Shown here: positions 46,576 through 58,190 of the stretch, in pieces
How positions within the stretch are numbered: the first letter of the stretch is position 1
How the letters are laid out: each line of letters begins with the position of its first letter
NCBI GenBank assembly: GCA_963930645.1
Contig: OZ005659.1
Coordinates: 157,852,034-157,916,033, forward strand
Length of the DNA stretch: 64,000 bases
Direction of reading: 5' to 3'
Origin: Salticus scenicus
Lineage: Eukaryota; Arthropoda; Arachnida; Araneae; Salticidae
The notes under the pieces: generated by a model
What the model saw: the letters and a program-made list of their open reading frames with translations, nothing else
What the model was told of the DNA's origin: nothing
Database searches by the model: none
Made by a program: the position numbers and the translations under genes

Positions 46576-46796
46576 TTTCCATTCTCAAGCGGCTCAGCAC
46601 CCTTCCATTTCAAACCTGCATTGAGGGCAATCATTGATGTTTGTTTGAATGTTTAATAGGTTCAGAACAATTTTCTATTTGTTTTTTGGTCTGCTTTCAA
46701 TTTTAAGTTTTTGCCTGGATTTATTTTCATTCTGTACTGCAATTATACTGTTTAAATGTTTTCTATTTTGCTGCATTTTCTTACGCAATTAAATAA

Positions 46797-46799
<3 letters not shown>

Positions 46800-46834
<35 letters not shown>
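46800..46834. repeat. (AT)n microsatellite
   Basis: About 17 AT dinucleotides. Confidence 0.9.
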
Positions 46835-46838
<4 letters not shown>

Positions 46839-47024
46839 CTTTATAACATTTAAATAATTTGTTTTTTTTTTTTTAGTATTTCAAGTAATTTTCCTTATTA
46901 ATTATATACATAATGTATAAATTTTATTTTTTTGTAATCACTATATTTGTGTTCTACATTCTGTTATTTAGGATTAAAAGAATATTCAGCTTTTGAAAGC
47001 ATCTTATTACTGTGTTGTTGGAGT

Positions 47025-47690
47025 AAACTAGACCTGCACCAGAACTGCAGAAACACTTTAGTCCCGCAATCCAAACCTCAACTATACCCTCAACCGACCA
47101 TGACTGCAAAAAAGATTTGATCAAATCCCGTTATTAATGATACTGAATTAAATTTCTACTACACAATGTACAATTATTTTATTGAACATATCCTTCATAA
47201 AAATAATTATTACGTGAGAACCATGTATATAATTATACAAAACTAGTATCTGCGTAAAATTATATTAAATACCAATTTGGTCTAATTATAAATAAAACTT
47301 TAGTGTATAATATAATAAAAATTTCATGTATGACACTTACTTTTCAAAGATGCGCTGTTTTAAATATTTAAACAGCGTGTTAAAAAATAAAATAAAGTTA
47401 GGAAACATGTTGGAAGGCAAATAATATTCTCATTTAACGTTTTAAAAGTTAAGAAATAATATTTAATTTATTTTTCTTATGCTTACTCACGTTATGATTC
47501 TTTTTGCTTTAAACTGCCGTGGAAGAAAATAATATCATTCAGTTTCTGCTTTTAAAAGATTATGTTAATAAAAAAATATATATTTCAAACTAAAATAATT
47601 TGCCAGTAGACTCGCAGGTTAAATAATAATGCTAACTCGACCCGTGCCCGACCCAGAAATCGGGTACTCAACCCGATGTAGGACAATAAT
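47025..47690. other. Possible old hAT-like remnant with GGGT/ACCC motifs
   Basis: At 47630-47680 GACCCGTGCCCGACCC and ATCGGGTACTCAACCCG form clustered inverted GGGT/ACCC motifs. Weaker CCC/ACC-rich text lies near 47030-47110. These resemble terminal motifs of some hAT MITEs, but I cannot define matching ends. Treat as a hint only. Confidence 0.3.
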
Positions 47691-48905
47691 GCATTAGACA
47701 CGATAGTGAAATTGTATCTCTCACGAACCAATGTTTTAAATGGTCAAAAACAAACATATGTTTCTCTTAATTTGAATTTTACGTGCTACTCTTAAAATTA
47801 AACTTCCGTTGATAATATATGGAGTTTCAGATTTCATCATGAAACCATGACTAATAAGAAGCGCTTACAAATGTCATTAGTAAAACATATATGAGTTTAA
47901 AAGTTTCTTAATATTTACACATGTAATTATCAAAATGTATATCCTTTACATTAAAATGTAATATTTTGACGTTATAAAACCAAACACTCTATTTAAAGCA
48001 TTTGCCATTTTAAAAAATCTCAATTTAAATAATTAAAATATGTACAAAATCAAACAAACTCGTTTTCTCATAATGTGAACTTTACGTGATTCGATGACAA
48101 TTGTATGCTTCCTATTACATTTCAATATTGATTTTATCCTATAAATTATGTTTTATAATGCTTTTAATCTTTAATATCGTTTTAAAACTCGTTTCATCGA
48201 GAAAAATAACAGTGATTAGTATTTTGTATTTATTATTGATTGTATAAACACAGAAAAATAAACATTTTTTTTTTCGTAGAAATTAGATGTTTAAAAAGTG
48301 GGATTGGTATATAGTATTGATTTCATCTTACGCAATCTCAAATTAAGAAAATTCAGAAATAAGTTCATAGACAAGAGAAATCCATTTATTACATGATAGG
48401 AATTTTACTTTATTCGATACTGTTTATTTTTGAGATCATTATACACTACAGTTCTAGTTTTGCTCCATAAGTTGTACTTAACAGTGTTTTCTTCTACAAA
48501 ATACTTTAATAAGCAAAATTAAGAATATGTGCAATTTTTATGCATATTACTATTCAACTTTTTATGCTAATACTAGCGAAATAAAGTTTCCAATCTCACA
48601 TAACTAGTTTGATTAAAAATGTGTATGTAACATAAAATAGTTTTTAATACGAAAATTAGTGGAAACCCGTAAGGGTTTATCGTATTATCTTTGTAATATA
48701 GATAAAATAATAAAAATCATCTTATTTTTTTAACTTTATTACAACAGTAAAAATGTAAAATGCTGCTGAAGTTTAAAAGTGAATGATTGAAGTTAAATAG
48801 TTATGCTACTGAAAAATCAATGTTAATTTATAAAACATGAAGTTATCGAAAATCTAAAAATTAGGTTGATATTCTTTTAATTCTGCAACGTTTCACAAAC
48901 CGCTG

Positions 48906-49377
48906 CACTGAGAAAAAATGCTGTAACTGACGTCTAGAGTCTAAATTGTGGCTCTAGAAAAAACAGTTCCATGTTATCCTTATAAGTTCTAGTCCCCTTT
49001 GTAAGCGAGTTCTAGAAACCCCTATTAGAATTCTAGAGAGTTTGTGCATATTATCGAGGTCAGACTTATTTGAAAATACCTCCAAATGAATGCGAACACA
49101 AGAGGCGGGTTTCAGCAACTATAATCTTGATTTGTGACCCAAGTCTAGATAATGAAGCGAGAATATATCGCCATACAAAAGTGTTAGAATATTCAGAAAA
49201 TTGTTTCACCATCTAGAAATGTGTAAACTAAAAATTCTCGATCATTTCGTCCATTCAGTTTATTGGCGTGCCTTATGCGCATAGCTCGGAAAACTATATT
49301 TCTAGTTAAGGGATTTATAAAATGGTCACTTATTCATTCTAGATGAAGGCGATATATATATATATATATTCTCAGTG
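48906..49377. mobile_element. CACTGAG foldback element, short form (472 bp)
   Basis: Begins CACTGAGAAAAAATGC and ends TTCTCAGTG. It aligns from its start with 44458 onward of the long form: TCTAAATTGTGGCTCTAGAA, GTTCCATGTTATCC, AGAGGCGGGTTTCA and GTGCCTTATGCGCAT are shared. Flanking dinucleotides are TG on both sides (48904-48905, 49378-49379). No coding capacity. Confidence 0.8.
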
Positions 49378-50613
49378 TGTTGAATTTGGTATTGTATAAT
49401 TTTTAAGTTTATGTGAAATGTTAACACAATTAGTCGCTCTACCAGTTTAGCTAACCCAATCCTGAACTGATCTGCAACAATCGTTTATATAAGATATATT
49501 TTTTTGACTTCTTTGCTTTCTCGAGCCATTATTTCAAACTCATGGTAATTTGAAATAATTTTGTATAAAATAAAGATAATTAATTAAACTTTTTATTGGA
49601 AAAATTACACATTATATCAATCCTGTTCACAGGTGTAGAAATACCTAGAGCTACAGATTATGTTGGATATTTACAAGGTATTGTTAATGATATTAAAGCC
49701 TGAAATTAAATTATGGCTTGTGAGAAAGTCATAAAACTTAATTTATATGTTTTTTGAACTCAGTGTTTTCAATGTATATATAAACATATCTGCACTTTAT
49801 TTCATTGAATCTTCCTTTATTGCATTACGCAATAAAAATATTTAAGGTTGTTGTATATAAGGAAATACTTTTAAATATTTTTCTTTTAAATTTAATCTAA
49901 GAATTATCATTTAAAACACAAGTATGTTTTTTTTTTTTTTTTTCAGTTGCAACATTATAAAAAGACATTGCTTTTTATTTGATCCTTACTTTATTTATAA
50001 ATTTATTTCTTTAGAAATGCTTTTATACAATAGAAGAACAATTTTTGACAAATTTTATACGACTGCATATATTTTTAGTATAAATAGTATGCTAAATATG
50101 ACGTGACGTTTGCATAATAAGAAACAAATAAACAAAAATATCACCTTTTTACTAGAATCTCACACGCTATTTTATACATAGAATACCGTTTGGGAATAAT
50201 CTACATAAAAAAATATTTTCTCCAAGACAGCGAATGTTATTTTTTTCATATTCATTTTAATGGTATTTTTATGTTAATAAAGACAAAAAATGCTGAATAT
50301 TTGACTTCTTGAATGGAAACAACAGTTTTATTTCTCCTTTTGTACTTTTTGATACGTTTGTCGTTTGCTATAAATAATGAATGCATAAATTTATATGCTA
50401 CAAAACGTTTTTATGAACTACAAGAAAGTGAACGTCTTTCTTTTTTTTTTAACTCTTAATGATACAATATGCATATTTAATGAAAGGTATGCTTAGGTCT
50501 GTGAAAGGTATGTTTATTTATTTTCTTCTTCTTATTATTATTATTTGATAATCAAATTACTTATTTTAGAACTAAAAAAATTAAATTAAATTAAATTAAA
50601 TTTTTTTAAATAT

Positions 50614-50619
<6 letters not shown>

Positions 50620-50653
<34 letters not shown>
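50620..50653. repeat. Poly-A tract
   Basis: A run of about 34 adenines preceded by (TTAAA)n-like repeats at about 50580-50600. Confidence 0.9.
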
Positions 50654-50654
<1 letters not shown>

Positions 50655-50877
50655 AGAAGCAAATTTTCTTCGAAAAACATCCCCAAGATGTCCTGTGGAT
50701 AAAAAGGAAAACTCATGAACCTCCTCGGGATATTCTGTGGACAAGTGTGCTACTAGGGAAGATTTATTAATCTATATTCTAATCATCGGACCAATACTCA
50801 GATATGAAATAAAAAATCGAGGTCTGAAAAAATTAAGTATTAAGTAACAACTTTATTTATTACGCGGTAGATTTTAA

Positions 50878-51099
50878 CCCCTTAACGAGCGCTGTCCTCG
50901 CAGCGGGTACGCAAAATTTAAGATCCAACTGCAAAAATTCATCCCGGAAATTTTTCAGCAAAAGTTTACGTTTATAACATATCAGAAAAGGCCGGTTTTT
51001 TTAACCATAAAATTTAAAATTTCTTTTAGTTTAATTTAGTTCATGAATTCCGGTGGCAGTGTTATTTAAATGATTCGAATTGCCTTGCGCCGCAAAGGG
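50878..51099. mobile_element. piggyBac-type MITE, family P2, copy 2
   Basis: TTAA at 50874-50877 and 51100-51103. The left end is CCCCTTAACGAGCGCTG and the right end CGCCGCAAAGGG. It is the same element as 37345-37566, same length and mostly identical (GTTTACGTTTATAACATATC, TTCATGAATTCCGGTGGC). In this copy the left-end GC hairpin is weakened, with CGGGTACGC in place of CGAGGACGC. Confidence 0.9.
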
Positions 51100-51103
51100 T
51101 TAA

Positions 51104-53400
51104 ATAAAACGTCTTGGCCTAGCGTCATTAACTACAAAGTAATATTTTTTTTTTTCAAATGTGAGGTTTTCGAAAATTTAACGATGCAATATTTTAATTG
51201 AATGCATTCTTATATTTGATTGTCTTATTTATTTCTTTAAATAAACAGAAAAATTATATATAAAGGGAAAATGTTTAATTTCTTATTAAGGAAAAAAAAA
51301 GATTAATAACTCACTTTCTGTTCATCAAATAATCATTCGGATATAAATATAAGATGTGCCAAAAATTTTGTCTCTTCGGCTTAACAAAAGAAAAGAAAAA
51401 TAATTATTTTTAATAACATTGACATAATGTTTAATACTTTTCCAAAATGTTATATTTCCCAAAAAAGTTTTTCTTGTGTTATTGTTATTATAATTTTTTA
51501 ATACAAAACAAAATAACTTTCTGTTTGCTCTAATTATAAAAAGCTACATTTTAATAACTGATTAAGTATTTTTATTTAATTCATTGGGAGATATGTTTTT
51601 ACTTGCATAATACGTCAACGGTTACATTGTTTTAGTGAAAAATAGTTTATTATAATTTTTTTTTGTCTTTGGTTAGAAAAGAGACTAGACGATTCAAGCT
51701 AAATTTCAAAATTAAACTAAAATAGTATTTTGACTTTTTTCTACTATTAAATAAATCTACGTACAATAGTAATTCCTTATTCACTTTTATTTTTAATGAG
51801 TATAAATGTACCTTTACGTCAATAATATACTAAAAAATGTATATTGTAATGAAAATATTTTGAGATACGGTTGAGGAAAAAAATTCTCTTAACTGTTACT
51901 TTCTTTATAACTGTAATTTAAAAAACCAAATTTTTAAATATTTGCGTATTTTAGTTAAAATAATGGAATATCTAGGCATTTTTGTTGTTTTTGTTTACAA
52001 ATTTTCATACTAAATAACTGGAAATTTTTTCAATTTCCATACAGTTCATTGCAACGATTCATTTTTCAAATGTATGCTTTTAATCTATTAATAAAAATGA
52101 TGGAATAGAATGTCGATTTTACAAAATAAATTTTGTATGAGACACATGATAGTTAGAAATCCTTTATGATTCTACAAAAGAAACCATATTCTAAACTGGT
52201 GAGTAAATTATCAGATTTGAAAAACGAATGTGAGAAAATATGCTACTTACTTAAATAAATAAATAAATAAATAAAAATAAATAAAATAAAACGGTATAAA
52301 TATCAAAACTTAAAAAAAAAATACTATAATTAAGCGGTTCTTTGATATATTTTGTAGTGGTAAACTTTTGTTTAAAATATTACAGCGTTAAATTTGTATA
52401 AGCGGCAGATAAAATATACTTCTATTTTAGTTTTTTTTTCCTTGGTGGGGGGGGGGAGGGGGTAGGTGTTGTTAAAGATTTAATTCCTGAAAAGTAATGG
52501 TGTAATAACTGACACTTTGATTGTAAATAAGTAAGAATATATAATGTGGATGGAATAGGTAGCTGAAATACGACAACAAATGTTTCTTACAAATTTTCAG
52601 TAGTTTTTTCTGCAATTTTTGCTTTTAAACGTTTGTAAGAGGGAAAGACTCTGAAGACTCTAAGACTCTAATATAAGTTTCACAATTATACTTTTATTTA
52701 TTTATTTATTTATTTCACAAGACATTCAATAAAGCGATCTTGAAAAATGTACAGAATATTGAACAGAAAATTACTAAATTGTATACACGATCATACTCAC
52801 ACATACAAACCTTAATCATCCACATTTGCGTAGATTTTTCGCTTGTAAATCACAATTCAGCTAAAGCCTAATTTAATCTTTCAAATATTAGATTACGTTA
52901 TATTCATTCACAGAATACAGGTTTTGTTCGGCACTCGTCACTTATTTACGTGAATGTTTGCAAACAAAAGGTTTATTACAATACATTTATTGAATTAAAA
53001 ATATCCATTTAAAATAAGTAATGCTTTCAAACAACAATATACTTTACTTGTTTAGATTTTATATAAAAGCAAAAAAAGCAGCTTTTACGATGTTCAAAAC
53101 TTATTGGATTACATACAATATATTTATTGTTGATGTATTATTTCATTTATTAAACATATTTTATAGAAAAAAAAATACATTCAATAAGTGATTTGTTTGT
53201 AACTTTAAACTTCGCTGTATAATTTATGGAAATATAACTGATTCATTGTATCCTCTGAATTTGGGCAAGTTTTATCTGTTTTGAAAGTATTTTTATAAAA
53301 ATTAAACTCTTTCTTAGATTTTTTGCAGAAGGAATATATTTAAACGCTTCCACACAATAACAATGTATATCTATTTATATAATTGGCAATTGAGGTGACG
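51104..53400. other. Long AT-rich gap, no gene recognised
   Basis: Contains AAAT-type microsatellites (52252-52275, 52693-52716), a poly-G run near 52446-52460 and short A/T tracts. No coding or RNA feature can be supported. Confidence 0.5.
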
Positions 53401-53430
53401 GTACCGGTTCTTACTCATCTTCGAAAAAAA

Positions 53431-53449
53431 CCGTTGTCCTAGGCAACGG
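53431..53449. promoter_or_regulatory. X-box-like palindrome
   Basis: CCGTTGTCCTAGGCAACGG is a near-perfect palindrome whose halves, GTTGTC and GGCAAC, resemble the RFX-family X-box (GTTGCC-N(1-3)-GGCAAC). It lies in a small less AT-rich patch (53390-53500). A regulatory role is inference, because no gene is seen nearby. Confidence 0.35.
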
Positions 53450-53753
53450 AAAAGAAAACTCATTCCGGTCATATTTAGGCCTATGTACTCCCATGCTGTT
53501 TGTTCAACTTATAGAAATGCACACACAATCTGTTTTGTATCACATCTATTCTTATTCATTTTCTCTTAAACCTTCAAAAACTATCCAATTGTAATGTTTA
53601 AAGCTCTAAATTAAATATAACGCGGATCACTGTCTATTATAAACAACGCCATAACAGATAAATACAAACCAAACTGTTGCCATACAGAAAATACAAATTC
53701 CAAATGGACGATTCTTAATTCCGAAAGAACGGCTATTTGAGCGTTTCATTTAA

Positions 53754-53880
53754 AAACTCTTAAAGTATTTTTAAAAACATATTCAAGCCTTAAAACTCAA
53801 ACTCTTAAAGTATTTGTAAAAACATACTAAAGCCTTAAAACTCTTAAAATAATTGTAAATGCATATTAAAACCTTTAAAA
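53754..53880 (+). repeat. Short tandem repeat, about 55-60 bp, three units
   Basis: AAAACTCTTAAAGTATTT or variants, followed by TAAAAACATA and AGCCTTAAAACTC, recurs three times with decreasing similarity. Confidence 0.7.
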
Positions 53881-54386
53881 AATTATCATGCTTTATTGTT
53901 TGTTTAAAATACATACATATGAATACATAATACATATGAAAGTATTTTCTATGAATTAAACTAATGTTAATAATTTTAATGATTTATCTTCATTGAATTT
54001 CATAAGTATTCATCTTTATTTATATGAATCATTCTTATGAATAATGATTCATATAAATGATTCAAATGCTGTTATTTTTTCTGTTTGCAGCCGGTTTTGA
54101 GTGTTTTTGAATCACTTTATGATTTTTTTAAACTATGGATTGCAACAGCTTTTTAGTTTTATCTTTAACCTATGCATACTTAAAATTATAAGTTGCAATT
54201 TAATTTGCCTGTATTAAGCTTTGGATTACATTTGCAATTTACTTTACTTATTATGCAATGTATTTTGAAAAATGAATATTGTTTTGAAGATTTAGCGTTC
54301 ACATTCCTTCATTTTTGACTGAGTTATATACTAGTATATATCTACCTATATATAAATGCATATTTTGGTTCTACGTTACTTCGCAA

Positions 54387-54411
54387 AAAAAAAAAAAAAA
54401 AAAAAAAAAAA
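54387..54411. repeat. Poly-A tract
   Basis: A run of about 25 adenines. Confidence 0.9.
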
Positions 54412-54859
54412 CATACTGTACCTTGGATTTAAAATTTAAAATATTATTATTATTATACAGGATCTATATTTGTTTATTTCGTACAAATTAACTTTCATTC
54501 TGAATGATTCCCTCTTTTTTAATACATTTTAATATAAAAGTATACATTAAAAATTCCAACATCAACGGATCGAAATTTGGACCAATGAGGTTTTATGTAC
54601 ACTCTTTGTCACTTTACTGTTAAAACTAATTTGGATTGTAGTTGTTTTATGCAATTCACACTTTTAAAAATAAAATGGGGCGTTTTACCCGAAAAATAAT
54701 TCCAGTTTAGTTGCAACCAATATTTTGTTTCTAAATTTCACTATTAAATAGGGAAAATTAGCATTGTTTGCGTTAAATTGGTACATTTTTTTCTGGTGAA
54801 ACGTACCATTGAATTTTTAACAATGTAATAGTATATTATACTCTTATACTTTTCTATAT

Positions 54860-55180
54860 ATTGTTGTTAAGGAAAGGTATTTCTTTGGGAATATGAATCT
54901 CAAACAAGCTGGCGTTCTCTAGTCGAGGAATGGACTTTTTTAGATGAATATACTCGCATAAGTCCACCAAAACTATAGCCTATACCAAAAATTATAACAA
55001 AAATAAAGTTATATGCATCATAGAGCATAAATAGAACTTTTTATGGAGTAGTAATCAGAAATTTGTGGAAAGGTAATGTAAATCTTAAAAAACACACGTG
55101 TTCTAGTCGATGAGTGCACTCTTTTAGACAAATATTATCATAACAGCCCATGCAAACTATCATGAAAAACGGCAGTTTTT
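54860..55180 (+). repeat. Possible diverged tandem pair
   Basis: TTCTCTAGTCGAGGAATGGAC and, about 190 bases later, GTTCTAGTCGATGAGTGCAC are followed by similar TTTTTAGA, ATATTATCA or ATACTCGCATA and CC-CAAACTA text. The unit may be about 190-200 bp. Weak but consistent. Confidence 0.45.
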
Positions 55181-55189
55181 TGAATGACA

Positions 55190-56120
55190 CAAGCGGAGGG
55201 ACAAACGTGTCGCTGCTAACTCATATATACGACTAGTTTGACATCAAAGAGATTTGTAAAAGCCGACACTTAATATCTCAGCAAATATGCCATATTTTGT
55301 TCTGATCTTTTCAAAATAGTCTTTTATCTTCGGTCTTCATCTATAATGAACATTTTACATTTCTACATGAATTATGCTTTGTGATCTGAAATTCCAATTT
55401 AAAGCCAAATGGGAAAAAAAGTATGGTGTAAGTTTGTAATAGACTGAAATCATGAAAAATATCTCTAAAATGGCACTAACGATTTTCTCCTAATTAATAT
55501 ATATTGTTAATGGGATGCTTCTGAATCCATTAACGGTTTCGTTATTTTTTCAGGAAAACTCTTATTTTTTATATAATTTATTTCAAAAATGGAACTATAT
55601 TACCCCGCCAATTGCATGCTTTCCTTCGGCGAAAACACCGTGATGAGGTTCTTACTTGCAAGGCTTGAGTTGGTCCCGTTGGTTGGTTGACCAACGTGAA
55701 TGCAGTCAATGAATTATTTAAATTTAAATTTTTTTTAAATCAAACACACTTTATTACATTTTTAAAATATTGTATATATACTAAGTCAAATTCACTTAAA
55801 TATATTTTCTCTTCTGTTACGAAAAAAATACTTTTGATTTAAAAATTCCATATTTAGTCAAAAAAAATATTTAGATAATATTTTAATTAAGGAAGTATTT
55901 TGTAATTTTAGATATTCCATTTTATCATAACAATGATGAATTTACAATTTTTTAAAGCGAAAAATTTTTAATCATTCATGAACATCGATTTTATAAAAGC
56001 TCAATAATTTGCGATTCCTATTCATGTATCCTTCCAGGGCGGGAATGGAAAAAAACAGCAAATAGAGTTTTGGAGCCATCATTCGCTTTTAATTTAAAAC
56101 ATACTTTTTGATATATATGT
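55190..56120. other. Non-coding gap, no gene recognised
   Basis: AT-rich, with a small less AT-rich patch near 55620-55710 carrying GTTGGTTGACCAAC. No supportable gene. Confidence 0.5.
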
Positions 56121-56329
56121 ATACTAGCAGGCTACGCCCGCTTCGCTGGTCACTATTTTTAAATGAATCATTAGAATTAATGAATTCTCAAAATTGCATT
56201 AATTTTTATCATGTGAAAAAAATAGAAAAAAAAACTCTGATCGGGAAAAATGTCGCACCGGGTCCCCACTGCCTTCGGCAGCTTAGATCCGTGCGCGATG
56301 CGCACGCGCGAATGCATACATATGAGCGC

Positions 56330-57700
56330 CCTAATAATTTTACAAATTCGAAAATATCCGCAATCGATTTGAAAGTATCAAAAACCTCTATGCACCAGTT
56401 TTGAACGATCTATATCTATTATTTTTTTGCCCCTCCGCTCCCTCCCCCCTTCCCGCCCCTCCCAATAATTTTAAAAATTCAAAAATATCCGCAATCGATT
56501 TGTAGGTATCGAAAACCTATCTGTACCAATTTTGAATGCCCTAACTGTATTTCTATTTGTTTTTGCTTATAGCCCCCACCTTTACTGCTCCACCCCCTTA
56601 CCGCCCCTACGAATTATTTTACAAATTCGAAAATATCCGCAATCGATTCGTAAGTATCGAAAACCTCTATATACCAATTTTGAACGATGTAACTGTATTT
56701 TTATTTTTTGTCCCCCCTTTCCCCTCCCCCCTTCTCACCCCTTCTCACCCCTCCTAATAACTTTACACTTTCGAAAATATCCCCATTCGACTTGCAGGCC
56801 TTTAAAACCTGTCTGTACCAATTTTGAACGGCCTAACTGTATTTCTATTTGTTTTTGCCCATAGCCCCCCCTTACCGTCCCACCCCCTTCTCGCCCCTCC
56901 TAACAATTTTACAAATTCGAAAATATCCGAAATCGATTTGTAAGTATCGAAAACCTCTATAAACCAATTTTGAACGATCTAACTCTATATTTATTTTTTT
57001 GCCCCCCCTCCCCCATTCTCGCTCCTCTTAAAACTTTACACATTCGAAAATATCCCCATTCGACTTGCAGGCCTTCAAAAACCTATCTGTACCAATTTTG
57101 AACGGCCTAACTGTATTTCTATTTGTTTTTGCCCGTAGCCCCCCCCCTTACAGCCCAACCCCCCTTCTCGCCCCTCCTAATAATTTTACAAACTCGAAAA
57201 TATCCGCAATCGATTTGCAAGTATCGAATAAACCAATTTTGAACGATCAAACTCTATATTTATTTTTTGCCCCCCTCTCCCCTACCCCCTACCCCTTCTC
57301 GCTCCTCCTAAAACTTTACACTTTCGAAAATATCCCCATTCGACTTGCAGGCCTCTTAAACCTATCTGTACCAATTTTGAACGGCATAACTGTATTTCTA
57401 TTAGTTTTTTCCCCGTAGCTCCCCCCCTTCCCGCCCCTCCTAATAATTTTACAAATTCGAAGATATCCGCAATTGATTTGTAAGTATCGAAAACCTCTAT
57501 GTACCAATTTTGAACGATCTGACACTATTTTTATTTTTTTGCCCCCCCTCCCCTCCCCCCTTTTTGCCCCTCCTAATAACTTTACACAAGTGAAAATTTT
57601 TCCATTGGACTTGCAGGCCTTTAAAACCTATCTGTACCAATTTTGAACGGCCTAACTGCATTTCTAATTTTTTACTCCATAGCCCCCCCCCTTGCTGCCC
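56330..57700. repeat. Helitron minisatellite, about ten monomers of two types
   Basis: Type A has ATATCCGCAATCGATTTG-like cores (start positions about 56334, 56466, 56614, 56900, 57180, 57442). Type B has ATATCCCCATTCGACTTG cores (about 56757, 57040, 57312, 57580). The order is A A A B A B A B A B. Monomers are about 130-147 bp and are separated by pyrimidine-rich (C/T) spacers. From the fourth monomer onward A and B alternate, giving a higher-order unit of about 270-280 bp. Confidence 0.85.
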
Positions 57701-57719
57701 CACCTGGGGGCTGAATTTC

Positions 57720-58030
57720 TAAAATTACAGAAATTGGTTTTTAGATAGTTGCATTTGCTATATTTTAGAGCAAAAATTTCACGTATATCTATTTTTTTGT
57801 TTGAGATATATAGGATTATGCGAAATCACGTTTTACGCATGTGAAATCACGTTTTGCCCCCCCCCCCCGCCCCCCTTGTGGACCGAATTTCAAAAATTCC
57901 AGAAACCGATTTTTAGACATTTGTATTAGCTATATTTTAAAGCAAGAATTTTACAGATATCTGTCTTTTTGTTTGAGATATAAAGGATTTTGTGAAATCA
58001 CGTTTTGCCCCCCCCCCTTGGGGGCGAATT
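57720..58030. repeat. Helitron-internal block, about 130-bp repeats
   Basis: Each copy contains ATTTTTAGA, a GCTATATTTTA segment, GTTTGAGATAT and AAATCACGTTTTGCCCCC. It is repeated at about 57720-57860 and 57890-58018, with a short partial between. The same block appears inverted in the smaller Helitron (about 16325-16490). Confidence 0.8.
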
Positions 58031-58140
58031 TTCTAAAATCACTTGCGGCGTTGTCTTTCTCGGGTCGTAAACATTAATCGTGCCAAATTTGGTCCCGCTC
58101 TCTGAAACGGCCTAGGATTCTATAGCGGACAGACATGCAG

Positions 58141-58162
58141 ACACACACACACACACACACAG
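58141..58162. repeat. (CA)n microsatellite in Helitron 5' end
   Basis: About ten CA dinucleotides followed by GACAGACTC. Confidence 0.9.
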
Positions 58163-58190
58163 ACAGACTCTGCTCTTTTATATATATAGA

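Larger units (their letters stand above)
42660..50500 (+). repeat. Dispersed duplication, block 2
   Basis: Partner of block 1 (2839-12690). This block instead contains two CACTGAG foldback elements, the 45299-45690 MITE and an (AAT)n run, while the piggyBac-type MITEs, pogo-like element and SINE of block 1 are absent. The open frames inside have no recognised domains. Confidence 0.75.
56124..58190 (-). mobile_element. Non-autonomous Helitron with expanded minisatellite (2067 bp)
   Basis: On the minus strand the 5' end is A|TCTATATATATAAAAGAGC (start at 58190) and the 3' end is TAGCCTGCTAG|T (end at 56124), matching Helitron rules. The 3' 250 bases match the Helitron at 16183-17087, including CCAGCGAAGCGGGCG. 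The first 100 or so bases after the 5' end differ from that element. Most of the body is a minisatellite (about 56330-57700) plus three copies of a block containing AAATCACGTTTTGCCCC. No Rep/helicase. The open frames are minisatellite read-through and are not genes. Confidence 0.9.

Noticed and set aside
56532..57418. Several 66-117-codon proline-rich frames in the Helitron
   Set aside because: They are read-through of pyrimidine-rich minisatellite monomers and are not conserved as proteins.
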